From: Kiritimatiellia bacterium
GTDB lineage: Bacteria > Verrucomicrobiota > Kiritimatiellia > RFP12 > UBA1067
Assembly (NCBI GenBank): GCA_017405115.1
Contig: JAFRBA010000061.1
Span: 1-47,053 of the forward strand
Direction: 5' to 3'
Length of the DNA stretch: 47,053 nucleotides
Numbering within the stretch: the stretch's first letter is position 1; the number at the start of each line of letters is the position of its first letter. Shown piece by piece: positions 17,410 to 25,361 of this stretch. The position numbers were made by a program, and so were the translations under genes. The notes beneath the pieces are model-generated. The model ran no database searches and had not been told where the DNA came from. It was given only the letters and a program-made list of their open reading frames with translations.

Positions 17410-18702
17410 TCACTTCAGTTCGGTCATGTCGGCATTGCAGACAATCCGCACACCAACGCGTTTCAGGGTGTTGGCGTCAGTCGCTCCGGGATCCAAGTTG
17501 GTTGACATGCTCGCATACATGTTGTTTACGCTGGAGCCCGCGTCCGACCCAAGCCAGATTCGGTTGCTGACAGCGGCAGTCGTGCCTCGCGGATCGACTT
17601 CAGGATCTCCCGCGGTGTTTCCGTCCCAGTTGCGAGCCAGCACCCAGGCAGAGCCGTTGCCGTGCATGTCGTAGATTCCCCACGGGTGTGGGGCGAGAAG
17701 CCCGACAGGCTGCATTGCCTGCGACTCGGCGAATCCGCTGCTCCAGGCGTAGAGCGTCACCCGGTTCGTCATGGCTTCGGTCACGGAGTCGCTGCCGGTG
17801 TAGAAGCAGGTGCCGTTTCCTGCGCGGTAGGCGAACTCCCACTGCGCATGCGTCGGCAGGTCTATGGACGACAGGCCGAGTTCTGTGCGAAGGTTGTAGA
17901 TAAGCGACCCTTCGTCCACCTGGTGGGCATACGTCTCGTCCTGCCCCGCAGCCGGCCAGTACAAACCCTTCTCAGAACCGCGTATTTCGGTGAAATTATA
18001 CCCGTTCCAGGGGTGCCCGTAGTAATTGAGGCCAGCGGGCGTGCACTTTGTCGCGCTCAGGTAGTGCGCACCCTGCCGCTGCGTGAGCGGATACACCGAC
18101 ATGTAGTAGTCCTTCGTCAGCGTCACGTAGTGGGGCCGCTGGCGATTGGCTAATGTGGTATTCGAGCTGACGGGAATCAGTGCGCGCTGGGACGCCGTCG
18201 TGCCCATGCGCCACTGCACCCCTGCCGCGGGGATCTTGCGGAAGACGATGCGCTCCGTCGTGTAGATGCGATTGGCGAGTCCGCCGTCCGGCAGGGAATT
18301 CGTCGAGAGGTAGAACCTGATGTCGTCCTTCGTGCCGCCGACCTTTGCCACCATGTAGTCAGGCGGGCACGTAACGTCCCACGCCTTCACAACGGCCGTC
18401 AGCGGATTGACGTCCGTGCCGAGCCATGCGAAGTCGGAGTTCCAGTATATCTTCCTGTCGGAGCCCGCCTTCACGAGGCGGTTCACGTCGCCGGAAACGC
18501 TGTCGGCCAGGGCCTTCTCTCCAACTTGCCTTCCGTTGGCGAAGAACTCGACCGTCACTATCGCGTCTTCGTCGAGGCTGTACGTCACCTCGACCACGCG
18601 GTCGACCCTCTGGGTGACGGATGCCGTCAGGTCTTCTGGGGTCGCGAGCAGCGTCAGCGGCGAAAGCGCGGCAACCAGAACTGAAAAAGCAATTGTCTTC
18701 AT
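17410..18702 (-). CDS. Secreted SUMF1-fold (FGE-like) protein 2
   Basis: 430 aa from MKTIAFSVLVAALSPL (18702); AAAGG lies about 8 nt upstream, and an in-frame ATG at 18708 is the alternative. Signal peptide, an Ig-like domain (VVEVTYSLDEDAIVTVEFFANG, GDVNRLVKAGSDRKIYW), then the SUMF1 domain: DYYMSVYPLTQRQGAHYL, EIRGSEKGLYWPAAG, IDLPTHAQWEFAYRAG, WGIYDMHGNGSAWVL. Near the C-terminus, where FGE has its reactive Cys pair, the sequence is ANTLKRVGVRIVCNAD with a single Cys after the usual GFR position, so oxidase activity is unlikely. Its stop lies 17 nt upstream of the start chosen for protein 3. Confidence 0.75.
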   Translation of the reverse strand: MKTIAFSVLVAALSPLTLLATPEDLTASVTQRVDRVVEVTYSLDEDAIVTVEFFANGRQVGEKALADSVSGDVNRLVKAGSDRKIYWNSDFAWLGTDVNPLTAVVKAWDVTCPPDYMVAKVGGTKDDIRFYLSTNSLPDGGLANRIYTTERIVFRKIPAAGVQWRMGTTASQRALIPVSSNTTLANRQRPHYVTLTKDYYMSVYPLTQRQGAHYLSATKCTPAGLNYYGHPWNGYNFTEIRGSEKGLYWPAAGQDETYAHQVDEGSLIYNLRTELGLSSIDLPTHAQWEFAYRAGNGTCFYTGSDSVTEAMTNRVTLYAWSSGFAESQAMQPVGLLAPHPWGIYDMHGNGSAWVLARNWDGNTAGDPEVDPRGTTAAVSNRIWLGSDAGSSVNNMYASMSTNLDPGATDANTLKRVGVRIVCNADMTELK

Positions 18703-18722
18703 CTTCATCACCTTTCTCTATG

Positions 18723-20072
18723 TCAGTTGCCCGCAAGGAAAGCGGCGTCGCACACGAACCTGAAGCCAATGTGCGCCGACCCTGCGCGGAAGTTGTTCAC
18801 GTTCTGCCCGGCGTCGGACGCATTGCTGTACTGCGACGAACGAACCGATGCGGAGACATTGTCGTCCGCAGCAGAGGCGCGGGAGCCGCCGATTAGGACG
18901 CGCGTCCCGTTCGCATACGGATTTCCCCTTACCGCCGCCTCGGTCGGGCCGCGGGGGTCGGTTTCGTCGGAGCCGTCGGAGAACGTCGCCCCCAGTGTGA
19001 ACCAGTCTAAGCAGAATTCCGTTGCGTTGCCGCCCATGTCATAGAGGCCGAAGGCATTCGCCAGAAGCTTTCCGACTGGCTGAATCTGTGTGCTGTTCTC
19101 GCTTGTCCACGCATTGTTCGTTGATGCCTCTATCTCCGCCGCGACGCTCGCGCGCGCCCGGTCCATGCCCCAGTAGTAGTTTTGCCAGGTGCCGGCTCGG
19201 TAGGCGAACTCCCACTGCGCCGCCGTCGGGAGGTCGAGGCTTGCAACGCCGGTCTTCGCGCGGAACGCCGCAACGATCGATCCGTCGTCCACCTGATGTG
19301 CGACGGCCTCCGACTCGCCTGCGGCGGGCCATAGGCGGCCGAGCGTCGCACCCCGTATCTCGTCAAACATGACGCTATTCATCGGAAGGAGGGCGGCTTC
19401 GGCGCGGCCGGAGCCGTTAGGCGAGAAGCTCCAGCTCCAGACCTGCCCGCACTGGCCCTGGGTAAGCTCGAACACACTCATGTAGTAGTCGCGGGTGAAC
19501 GTGACAAGCCGAGGTATGCACCTTGGGTAGAGGCCGGTGTTGGTGAGGTTCGCATTGGTCCCGAGCCGCCTGGTCGTGCCGCCCGCCGGGATCTTGCGCA
19601 TCACCAGGTGGGTCGTGGCGTACTTCGCGTCGTGGATGCCGCCGGGGATGGACGCCTCATTAGGATAGAAGCGCAGACTCGCCGGGCCGTCGGACGCGGA
19701 CAGGTCCCACACGGCGTAGTCCGGCGGAGCGGCGAGCGGCCATGCCGTCAGCCGCGCGGTTACGTCCGGCAGGGCCCCGCCCCTCAGCGAACGCGGCGGC
19801 CGCCATCTTATCCGGCGGCCCGCACCCTGCGCGACCTTGCAGTTGCCGTCGCCAGTAAGGCCCATGAGCAGTTCCGCCGATATCGGCGTTCCGTTGGTGA
19901 GCAGTTCGACCGTGACCACCGCCGGCGCGTTGTCGAGGTCGTACGTTATGACAACCGAGGTGCTTCCGTTCGGCTGCGATATCTCGATGTTCGAAATGGA
20001 CGGTTCGGCGGCGCCCGCCGAGCAGGCGAGCAGCATGACGCAGAACGCGGAAACGTGTCTCTTGCAGTTCAT
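18723..20072 (-). CDS. Secreted SUMF1-fold (FGE-like) protein 1
   Basis: 449 aa from MNCKRHVSAFCVMLLACSAG at 20072, with GGGAGGGAAG directly before the ATG; the open frame upstream crosses the small gene and is not used. Signal peptide, Ig-like front domain (VVITYDLDNAPAVVTVELLTNG), then SUMF1 blocks DYYMSVFELTQGQCGQVW, EIRGATLGRLWPAAG, LDLPTAAQWEFAYRAG, FGLYDMGGNATEFCLDWF and the ending HIGFRFVCDA. The Cys pair expected of an active formylglycine-generating enzyme is absent from the Ser/Ala/Asn-rich stretch before GFRF. The three tandem copies differ enough to rule out a recent duplication. Probably exported adhesin- or lectin-like partners of the glycan enzymes; the role is inferred. Confidence 0.75.
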   Translation of the reverse strand: MNCKRHVSAFCVMLLACSAGAAEPSISNIEISQPNGSTSVVITYDLDNAPAVVTVELLTNGTPISAELLMGLTGDGNCKVAQGAGRRIRWRPPRSLRGGALPDVTARLTAWPLAAPPDYAVWDLSASDGPASLRFYPNEASIPGGIHDAKYATTHLVMRKIPAGGTTRRLGTNANLTNTGLYPRCIPRLVTFTRDYYMSVFELTQGQCGQVWSWSFSPNGSGRAEAALLPMNSVMFDEIRGATLGRLWPAAGESEAVAHQVDDGSIVAAFRAKTGVASLDLPTAAQWEFAYRAGTWQNYYWGMDRARASVAAEIEASTNNAWTSENSTQIQPVGKLLANAFGLYDMGGNATEFCLDWFTLGATFSDGSDETDPRGPTEAAVRGNPYANGTRVLIGGSRASAADDNVSASVRSSQYSNASDAGQNVNNFRAGSAHIGFRFVCDAAFLAGN

Positions 20073-20089
20073 CTTCCCTCCCCTGTGCG

Positions 20090-20365
20090 TCAGTGGAACA
20101 TCAGCAGCAGACCCGGCATGGACAGGTCGCACGTAAACGGCTCGGACATGAACCACCAGGAGACGCGCGCCTCCAATGTTCCGAGCCCCGAGTCGACAGG
20201 CTGGCCGACGCCGCTGTCGAAGCTCGCGTACGTCGCAGACACGCTCGCCGACTTCTCGGCGGGCCTGCCCGACTCGTCGTATTTCCACTCAAGCTCCGGA
20301 TCGTAGGCCGCGAAGACCGCGCCCGCAGCCGCAGCCGCAATGAATGCGATTGCCGTTTTTCTCAT
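20090..20365 (-). CDS. Small secreted protein of unknown function
   Basis: 91 aa from MRKTAIAFIAAAAAGAVF; GGAGG lies 9 nt before this ATG, whereas the ATG two codons upstream (20371) is too close to it. A clear signal peptide ends near AVFAAYDPE, leaving a mature chain of ~70 residues with WKYDESGRPAE, an ASFDSGVGQPVDSGLGTLE stretch and a hydrophobic end. No family recognised. It stands between the Tat-signal lyase (40 nt upstream) and the first SUMF1-fold gene (17 nt downstream), so it is co-transcribed with the three SUMF1-fold proteins and may be their partner at the cell surface; this is inference from position only. Confidence 0.55.
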   Translation of the reverse strand: MRKTAIAFIAAAAAGAVFAAYDPELEWKYDESGRPAEKSASVSATYASFDSGVGQPVDSGLGTLEARVSWWFMSEPFTCDLSMPGLLLMFH

Positions 20366-20405
20366 TGTCATTTGCCTCCCATCTGTTGTTTTTCTAAATT
20401 CACGT

Positions 20406-21401
20406 TCATATCGCGATCTCCCTGTTGAGGGCCTCGAACTTCGCCGCCCACTGCCTGCGCTCGGCCTCGGGGATGACCGGGCCGCACGGCATGCGCGCAC
20501 AGCCGCAGTCGATGCCGTGGACCAGCATGAACGCCTTCCAGCACGACCAGTTGGGGCAGGAGAGGAGCAGGTCCACGAAGCGGTTCGCCTTGCCCTGGAC
20601 TTCGGCCACGCGCGCTCCGTCGCCCCTCGCGCTCGCCTCGTATATCTCGACGAAATGCCGCGGGATCATGTTGTAGCTCGTGCCGATTCCGCCGGCGAAC
20701 GTGTCGCCGAGCGCAAGCGCGCAGCCAAGCAGCTCGTCCCGGCCCGCGAAGAACAGCGTCTCCTTGCCGAGCTTCCTGCGCATCGACTGCACGGCGTAGA
20801 AGTCGCTGCCGGTGTACTTCATGCCCTTGACGTTCTTCAGGTCGAAGAGCCGTATGTCGCGATCCGGAACCAGCGCGTTGTTGAAGGAGCAGTAGATCAT
20901 GAGCGGCAGGTCTGTCGCCTCGCTGATCGCCTTGTAGTGGGCGTACTGCGCGGCGGCGCTCTTGCCGAAGTATATCGGCGCCACCGAAGAGACCCAGTCG
21001 CAGCCGACATTGGCCGCGTGCCGCGCAAGCCCGATGGCGTCGTCGGTGCGGGTGGCGCCGACATGCGCTATCAGCTTGCACCGGCCCCTGGCGGCCTTGG
21101 CGGCCCGGCTGTAGAGCTGCTTCCGCTCGTCGACGCTCATCAGCGTGAACTCGCCCGTGCCACCCGTGAGGTAGAAGCCCTTCAGCCCGTTGGCAAGGCC
21201 GAACTCCACCATCTGGTCGATCGCCTCCTCGTTGACCGTGCCGGCCTTGGTGAAAGGCGAGATCATCGGCGAGTAGACCCCTGCCATGTCCTTGAACTCC
21301 GAAAGGCCCACCGCCGTGGCGGCGGCACATCTGCCGCGGCAGTCCGGCGCCACGGCCGCACTGCCAAGCATTCCGACAAACTCCCTTCTGCCGACGTTCA
21401 T
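20406..21401 (-). CDS. N-acetylneuraminate lyase 2 with Tat-type leader
   Basis: 331 aa from ATG 21401, with AGAGGAGA about 7 nt upstream. Residues ~36-331 are a complete DHDPS/NAL-family aldolase: GGTGE (80-84), Tyr170 in LMIYCSF, Schiff-base Lys195 in GMKYTGSDFY and GGIGTSYN. It is a close paralog of the lyase at 5784-6707. What differs is the N-terminus, MNVGRREFVGMLGSAAVAPD, which looks like a twin-arginine signal (RR at 5-6, hydrophobic stretch, Ala-rich end). Members of this family are normally cytoplasmic, so an exported copy would be unusual; the leader could also be a relic that is not cleaved. First gene of operon A, behind the best copy of the candidate AraC site. Confidence 0.75.
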   Translation of the reverse strand: MNVGRREFVGMLGSAAVAPDCRGRCAAATAVGLSEFKDMAGVYSPMISPFTKAGTVNEEAIDQMVEFGLANGLKGFYLTGGTGEFTLMSVDERKQLYSRAAKAARGRCKLIAHVGATRTDDAIGLARHAANVGCDWVSSVAPIYFGKSAAAQYAHYKAISEATDLPLMIYCSFNNALVPDRDIRLFDLKNVKGMKYTGSDFYAVQSMRRKLGKETLFFAGRDELLGCALALGDTFAGGIGTSYNMIPRHFVEIYEASARGDGARVAEVQGKANRFVDLLLSCPNWSCWKAFMLVHGIDCGCARMPCGPVIPEAERRQWAAKFEALNREIAI

Positions 21402-21452
21402 CAGTCGTTCTCCTCTGTTTCCGCAATCATTCGGTTGCAGTATCCACATGAC

Positions 21453-21488
21453 ATTTTAGCACAGTCGTCATGGCATAAGTTATGCAAT
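21453..21488 (-). promoter_or_regulatory. Operon A promoter with palindromic candidate AraC site
   Basis: On the minus strand TTGCATAACTTATGCCA contains the perfect 13-bp palindrome GCATAACTTATGC (21473-21485); 14 nt downstream is an extended -10 TGC-TAAAAT (hexamer 21458-21453). The palindrome covers the -35 position, where no good TTGACA is present, as expected for an activator-dependent promoter. The leader to the lyase ATG is about 45 nt. Confidence 0.55.
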
Positions 21489-21544
21489 ATTAAATTGTCA
21501 TTTATCCAATGGTGCGGCCATGGGGCGCCGCAGCGGCCCGACGC

Positions 21545-22456
21545 CTAGCGATTCGCCGCGCCACGCATCTGCTTGAGCCAGTCACGTGGGCAAAGCCCCG
21601 TGGTGGCCTTGAACTGCGCAGAAAGGTGCTGGGTGGACGGAAAGCCAAGGTCTGTCGCGATCCTGGACATCGACAGATTTCCCTTGGCCAGCCTGCGCTT
21701 GACCGCGTCTATCCTGCACTTTATCAGGTAGGCGTGCGGGGGAAGGCCCGTCGCTGCCTTGAAGTGGCGGATGATCACCGGAACCGAAAGCGAAAGCCGG
21801 GAGATGAGTTCGTCCATCGAATAGGAGCCCTCCGGATGAAGGCTCATCTCCGCCGCAAGATCGCGCACACGCTGCGTCGTGGAATCCCGTTCGTCCGCCG
21901 TCACGTCATCCACTGCGAAATCAGACAGCAGGGCAAGCAGCTCGGCACGTATGCGAATGGCCCTGCCGGCGTGAGCTCTAGACCGGTTCTGCAAAAGCGC
22001 CGCGATTCTGGACATCATCTGCCCTGCCTGAAGCCCGCACTCGACCATGACAGGAGACTTCCTGAACTTGTCGACCAGCCAACGGGACTCTGCCTTGCTC
22101 AACCCTTCCAGCGCCTTGCCCTTCTGCGGCAGTGCGAGCAGCATGGAATAAGCCACGTAGCTCCTGCCCATCCACGCCATCCTGTGGCGGTCTGAAGGCC
22201 CGAGCACGAGGGCTCGTCCAGGCCGGAGACGGTAGCGCGCCCCCCGAACGTAGTAGTCGCTGCTTCCACGATGGCAGACGATGAGCTCGACCGCCCCCTT
22301 GTGGGAATGTTCCACCTGGAGCTTGCACACCCTGCGGAACGAGGTCTTCATGAACACCGGGATCCACGGCACCCCGTAGGGCCCGAAATCAACTATGACG
22401 CTTCGGTACTCCCTCGGCTCATATAATTCAGAAATGGATCCCGGACTGTGCTCCAT
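21545..22456 (-). CDS. AraC-family transcriptional regulator
   Basis: 303 aa. The N-terminal ~130 residues look like a cupin sensor domain (HSHKGAVELIVCHRGSSDYYVRGARYRLRPGRALVLGP, shown here only in part by its pattern of His and Gly residues). The C-terminal ~95 residues are a typical double helix-turn-helix: SMDELISRLSLSVPVIIRHF, then LIKCRIDAVKRRLAKGNLSM and the signature IATDLGFPSTQHLSAQFKAT with GLCPRDWLKQ at the end. The start at 22456 overlaps the end of the esterase gene by 64 bp and no later in-frame ATG gives a full sensor domain. Lying directly upstream of operon A, it probably senses a sugar released from the glycan and activates the three units that share the site at 21473-21488. 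Confidence 0.85.
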   Translation of the reverse strand: MEHSPGSISELYEPREYRSVIVDFGPYGVPWIPVFMKTSFRRVCKLQVEHSHKGAVELIVCHRGSSDYYVRGARYRLRPGRALVLGPSDRHRMAWMGRSYVAYSMLLALPQKGKALEGLSKAESRWLVDKFRKSPVMVECGLQAGQMMSRIAALLQNRSRAHAGRAIRIRAELLALLSDFAVDDVTADERDSTTQRVRDLAAEMSLHPEGSYSMDELISRLSLSVPVIIRHFKAATGLPPHAYLIKCRIDAVKRRLAKGNLSMSRIATDLGFPSTQHLSAQFKATTGLCPRDWLKQMRGAANR

Positions 22457-23961
22457 GCGACGACGCCTAACTTTGACCGCTCCTCGAACGGCTCACCGAC
22501 CTCAAAATATCCAAGCGGCAGATTGGCCTCGTTGAACACCGTTCCAACCGCGTCATTGTCGTCAAGATACCTGACGCGAACGGGATGCGGCACCTTCGCG
22601 CTCCTGACGGACAACACATTGCCCCCCGCCACCATGCCGGCGTTCAGGCCATTGACGGCTTCGACATTCTGGAGCTTGGCCGGATGCCAGGCACCGTCCT
22701 CGCCGGCAACTTCAAAGTTGGGATCGTCATAGAAATGCTGCGCATAGACATAGAACTGCTTTGCATGGCCGAACGTCATGCGCGCGACTCCGTTTGTGAA
22801 TTCCACATGCTCGAGGACGGGCGATTCGACCTCCGGGATCGGGAAGGCGTAGTTGCGCTTCAGCGCAATCGCGGCAAGCCGCTGCGCAACCGTTTCCTTG
22901 TCGGCATAGTGGACGTCATGCAGATTCCCGATGTCCGCCGTCACGACAATCGCGGCGTTGCGCTCGCCGCGCACGAACCTTTCCTGCGCCGCCATGATGT
23001 ACTTGTACTTGTCGTGCCAGTACCTGAAAGAGGCGAGCTGCACGATGTAGAAGCTCATGTCGCGATTCTCAAACGCCGACCTCCAGGCATCGTACATCGT
23101 GCGAAGCTTCAATGCGTAAACATCCGCCTCGCGGCAGTTCGAGCACCCCTGGCTCCAAATGCCCCCCCGCATGGCCATGGGCGCGAACGCCGACACCATT
23201 CCATTCCAGAGTACGCATGGCTGATGTTCCTCGCCGACTATCGGATGTCGCCGGTTTTCCGGCTTCCAGGGGAATGTAACGGGATATTCCGCAACCGGCT
23301 TGAGTTCCGGCGGACAGTTCTCATACGCCCAACGTGGGGTCCATGCGTCAATTTGGCTCCCGCCCCAGCTTGAGTCGACTATGCCGATCGGTACGTCTAG
23401 CGCAAGGTAAAGTTCCCGCGCATAGTAGAATGCCGTCGCCGAAAGAGAAAAGGTTCCGCAGCTCCCGAACGACGCCGGCTCGAACGTCCGCCACACGGCC
23501 TTGATGTCGGCAGGCGCAGAGTCGGGCCTTGCGACGCGAGGCGTCTTCACGAAGCGGACGAACGGCAGATGCGTCATCGAAACCATGAGCGAGCCTTTGG
23601 CGTCGCGGTAGCGCGGCTTGCCGGGATTGATGATCGGACATTCCATGTTGCTCTGGCCAGACGCAAACCAGACCTCTCCAACAACGACATTGCTCACGGA
23701 AAGACCGTTTGCCGTGAGCGTTCGCCCGATCTTTGACGCAGGCATCGGCGCGAAATCAACACGCCACCGGCCGTTCCCGTCGGAGACTGTACGATGCTTC
23801 TGCCCGGCAAACTCGACGGTCACGGTCTCGCCAGGCGACGCCTTGCCCCAAATCGGAACCTGCATGCCGCGCTGCAGCACGGCGTTGTCTGAAAACGGTG
23901 CGCCGAACTGCATAGCCGCCAGAAAGACGGGGAAAAACGACCTGACATAGATCTTCCGCAT
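22393..23961 (-). CDS. Sialate O-acetylesterase-like SGNH hydrolase
   Basis: 522 aa from MRKIYVRSFFPVFLAAMQF at 23961. The open frame goes nine codons further, but the -10 hexamer lies inside that stretch, so the message starts at or just before this ATG. Signal peptide; beta-domain with FSDNAVLQRGMQVPIWG and VTVEF; then the SGNH domain with nucleophile Ser in WFASGQSNMECP, GIVDSSWGGSQIDAW (Gly/Asn block region) and DIGNLHDVHYADKETVAQRL (Asp/His end), the layout of SIAE-type esterases. It would remove acetyl groups from sialic acids so that lyase and transporter can act. Its end overlaps the AraC gene, making a two-gene unit. Confidence 0.85.
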   Translation of the reverse strand: MRKIYVRSFFPVFLAAMQFGAPFSDNAVLQRGMQVPIWGKASPGETVTVEFAGQKHRTVSDGNGRWRVDFAPMPASKIGRTLTANGLSVSNVVVGEVWFASGQSNMECPIINPGKPRYRDAKGSLMVSMTHLPFVRFVKTPRVARPDSAPADIKAVWRTFEPASFGSCGTFSLSATAFYYARELYLALDVPIGIVDSSWGGSQIDAWTPRWAYENCPPELKPVAEYPVTFPWKPENRRHPIVGEEHQPCVLWNGMVSAFAPMAMRGGIWSQGCSNCREADVYALKLRTMYDAWRSAFENRDMSFYIVQLASFRYWHDKYKYIMAAQERFVRGERNAAIVVTADIGNLHDVHYADKETVAQRLAAIALKRNYAFPIPEVESPVLEHVEFTNGVARMTFGHAKQFYVYAQHFYDDPNFEVAGEDGAWHPAKLQNVEAVNGLNAGMVAGGNVLSVRSAKVPHPVRVRYLDDNDAVGTVFNEANLPLGYFEVGEPFEERSKLGVVAWSTVRDPFLNYMSRGSTEAS

Positions 23962-23968
23962 GGCAAGT

Positions 23969-24003
23969 ATTATACCAAATTCCATCATGCCATGATTTAC
24001 AAG
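23969..24003 (-). promoter_or_regulatory. Esterase/araC promoter, apparently leaderless
   Basis: Extended -10 TGG-TATAAT (hexamer 23974-23969 on the minus strand) with exactly 7 nt between it and the ATG at 23961, so the transcript should begin at the start codon. Upstream, TTGTAAATCATGGCA resembles the candidate AraC sites of operons A and B with one base deleted. Confidence 0.6.
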
Positions 24004-24101
24004 AAATTAAATGCAAAAATTTTGATATAACCCTCATATTCTTTGGCGGACAGCCCCCACACTTCAGCCCCCTGAAGTTCAGAACTTCTCTACGCTCACC
24101 G

Positions 24102-25232
24102 TTAAAGTTCGGACAGGAATCGTTCTGCTGGAACAAGCTTGACGCCATGGAACATGATCTGCTCATGTCCGCGATAAACCAGCAACGGCGTCGCTTCCGG
24201 ATAATCCTCCTTGAACGCCAAGAGCCCCGAAACGTCATGCGGCTGAACCATTTCGGCATTTTTCACCTCAATGGCAAGAAACCGATTAGAAGAATAGACG
24301 ACGAAATCAACTTCCACGCCGCCGCGCGTTCTCCAGAAATACAGACCGTTCCTCTCGCCCTCAAGGTCGAGGCTCGCCTTCAGGTGTTGATATACCAGTC
24401 CCTCCAACGCGGCTCCATCAATCTCGGACGGACGATCCAGCGGACCCTTTGGACGAATCGCCCGCCACACGCCAGTGTCAAAGAAATAGAATTTCCCGTG
24501 CGAAACGAGTTCGCGCTTCGCCCTCTTTGCGAACACCGGAACAAGGTCTGCAAGCAGAAGATCGTATAGTATGTTCACGAATCCGTCAACCGTTGTGCGA
24601 GTTACACCGCATTCCCTGGCGACAGACGACACCGAAAGCTGCGACGCATGGGAAAACGAAATAGCCTCGAGGAACCGTGCAAACGAACCGAGATTGCGGA
24701 CAAGTCCTTCCTGAAGTATTTCTTCTCGGATGTAAAGGTCGAGATATGCCGCTAGCCGCTTCGCAGGCGACGCAGAGCCGAAAACAAGCGGCAACATTCC
24801 ATATTCAAGCGAGCGGTCCAACGAAAAAGCCCCCTGAAGCTCCCTTGCCGTGAATGGGGGCATGACGAGCCTCAGCGCACGACCGCCAAGCAGGTTCGTC
24901 CCTGCTTTCCTCAGCTTTCGCGCACTTGAACCAGTAAGCACAAACTTAAGATCCTTTCTCTTCTCGATGATTTGGTGTACAACATCGAGAAGTTCGGGAA
25001 CCTTCTGGACTTCGTCGACGACTATCGTCGTTTCCAAAGGATTCGCGGCAACGAAATCGACAAGACGCTCTGGCCGCGCCTGATATGCACGAAAGACCGA
25101 AGAGTCCAGCAAGTCGATTTTCAAAGCCTTAGGATAGACCATCTCAAGCCATGTTGACTTTCCGGTTCCTCGTGGCCCGAGAAGAAAGAAACTATCGTCT
25201 GGCGGCGACAATAGCCTATTTATCGTTTTCAT
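24102..25232 (-). CDS. AAA ATPase with DUF4143 domain, copy 1
   Basis: 376 aa from MKTINRLLSPPDDSFF (25232); the -10 hexamer ends 8 nt upstream, so the 14 codons before it in the open frame are not translated. Walker A GPRGTGKST (19-27), Walker B IVVDEVQ (70-76), sensor-type LTGSSARKL, a winged-helix middle (SVSSVARECGVTRTTVDGFVN), and a C-terminal PD-(D/E)XK nuclease-like part with EVDFVVY and AIEVKNAE. This is the usual layout of the ATPase_AAA_14/DUF4143 family, which is frequent in gut bacteria and whose biological role is unknown. Unrelated in function to the glycan operons as far as can be seen. Preceded by paired dyads at 25273-25329. Confidence 0.85.
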   Translation of the reverse strand: MKTINRLLSPPDDSFFLLGPRGTGKSTWLEMVYPKALKIDLLDSSVFRAYQARPERLVDFVAANPLETTIVVDEVQKVPELLDVVHQIIEKRKDLKFVLTGSSARKLRKAGTNLLGGRALRLVMPPFTARELQGAFSLDRSLEYGMLPLVFGSASPAKRLAAYLDLYIREEILQEGLVRNLGSFARFLEAISFSHASQLSVSSVARECGVTRTTVDGFVNILYDLLLADLVPVFAKRAKRELVSHGKFYFFDTGVWRAIRPKGPLDRPSEIDGAALEGLVYQHLKASLDLEGERNGLYFWRTRGGVEVDFVVYSSNRFLAIEVKNAEMVQPHDVSGLLAFKEDYPEATPLLVYRGHEQIMFHGVKLVPAERFLSEL

Positions 25233-25239
25233 GGCGCGA

Positions 25240-25248
25240 ATTATAGCA
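25240..25248 (-). promoter_or_regulatory. Leaderless promoter of AAA ATPase 1
   Basis: Minus strand TGC-TATAAT (hexamer 25245-25240), then 7 nt, then ATG. The spacing is identical to that at 23969 and 38062 and leaves no room for a ribosome binding site. Confidence 0.6.
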
Positions 25249-25272
25249 CATTTCAGGACAGATCGCAATGGC

Positions 25273-25329
25273 AAAATGACGATGTCGCCGTCATTTTATC
25301 ACGCAAAATGACGACACCGCCGTCATTCT
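25273..25329. promoter_or_regulatory. Two tandem dyads upstream of AAA ATPase 1
   Basis: Two inverted repeats of the form AAAATGACG-N7-CGTCATTTT: 25273-25297 (arms perfect) and 25305-25329 (last arm CGTCATTCT). Their starts are 32 bp apart, three helical turns, so two dimers could bind on one face of the DNA. They end about 28 bp upstream of the -10 of the ATPase gene. Candidate operator pair; the binding protein is unknown. Confidence 0.45.
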
Positions 25330-25361
25330 TAGAGGTTGTGGGAACGCCCCTTGTAAATTTC

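Noticed and set aside
16022..20072. Sulfatase-maturing formylglycine-generating enzymes
   Set aside because: The fold fits but the reactive Cys pair is missing in all three and no sulfatase is in the window.
25273..25329. A minimal CRISPR array
   Set aside because: Only two units with a 7-bp spacer, and each unit is itself a dyad; no cas genes. An operator pair fits better.
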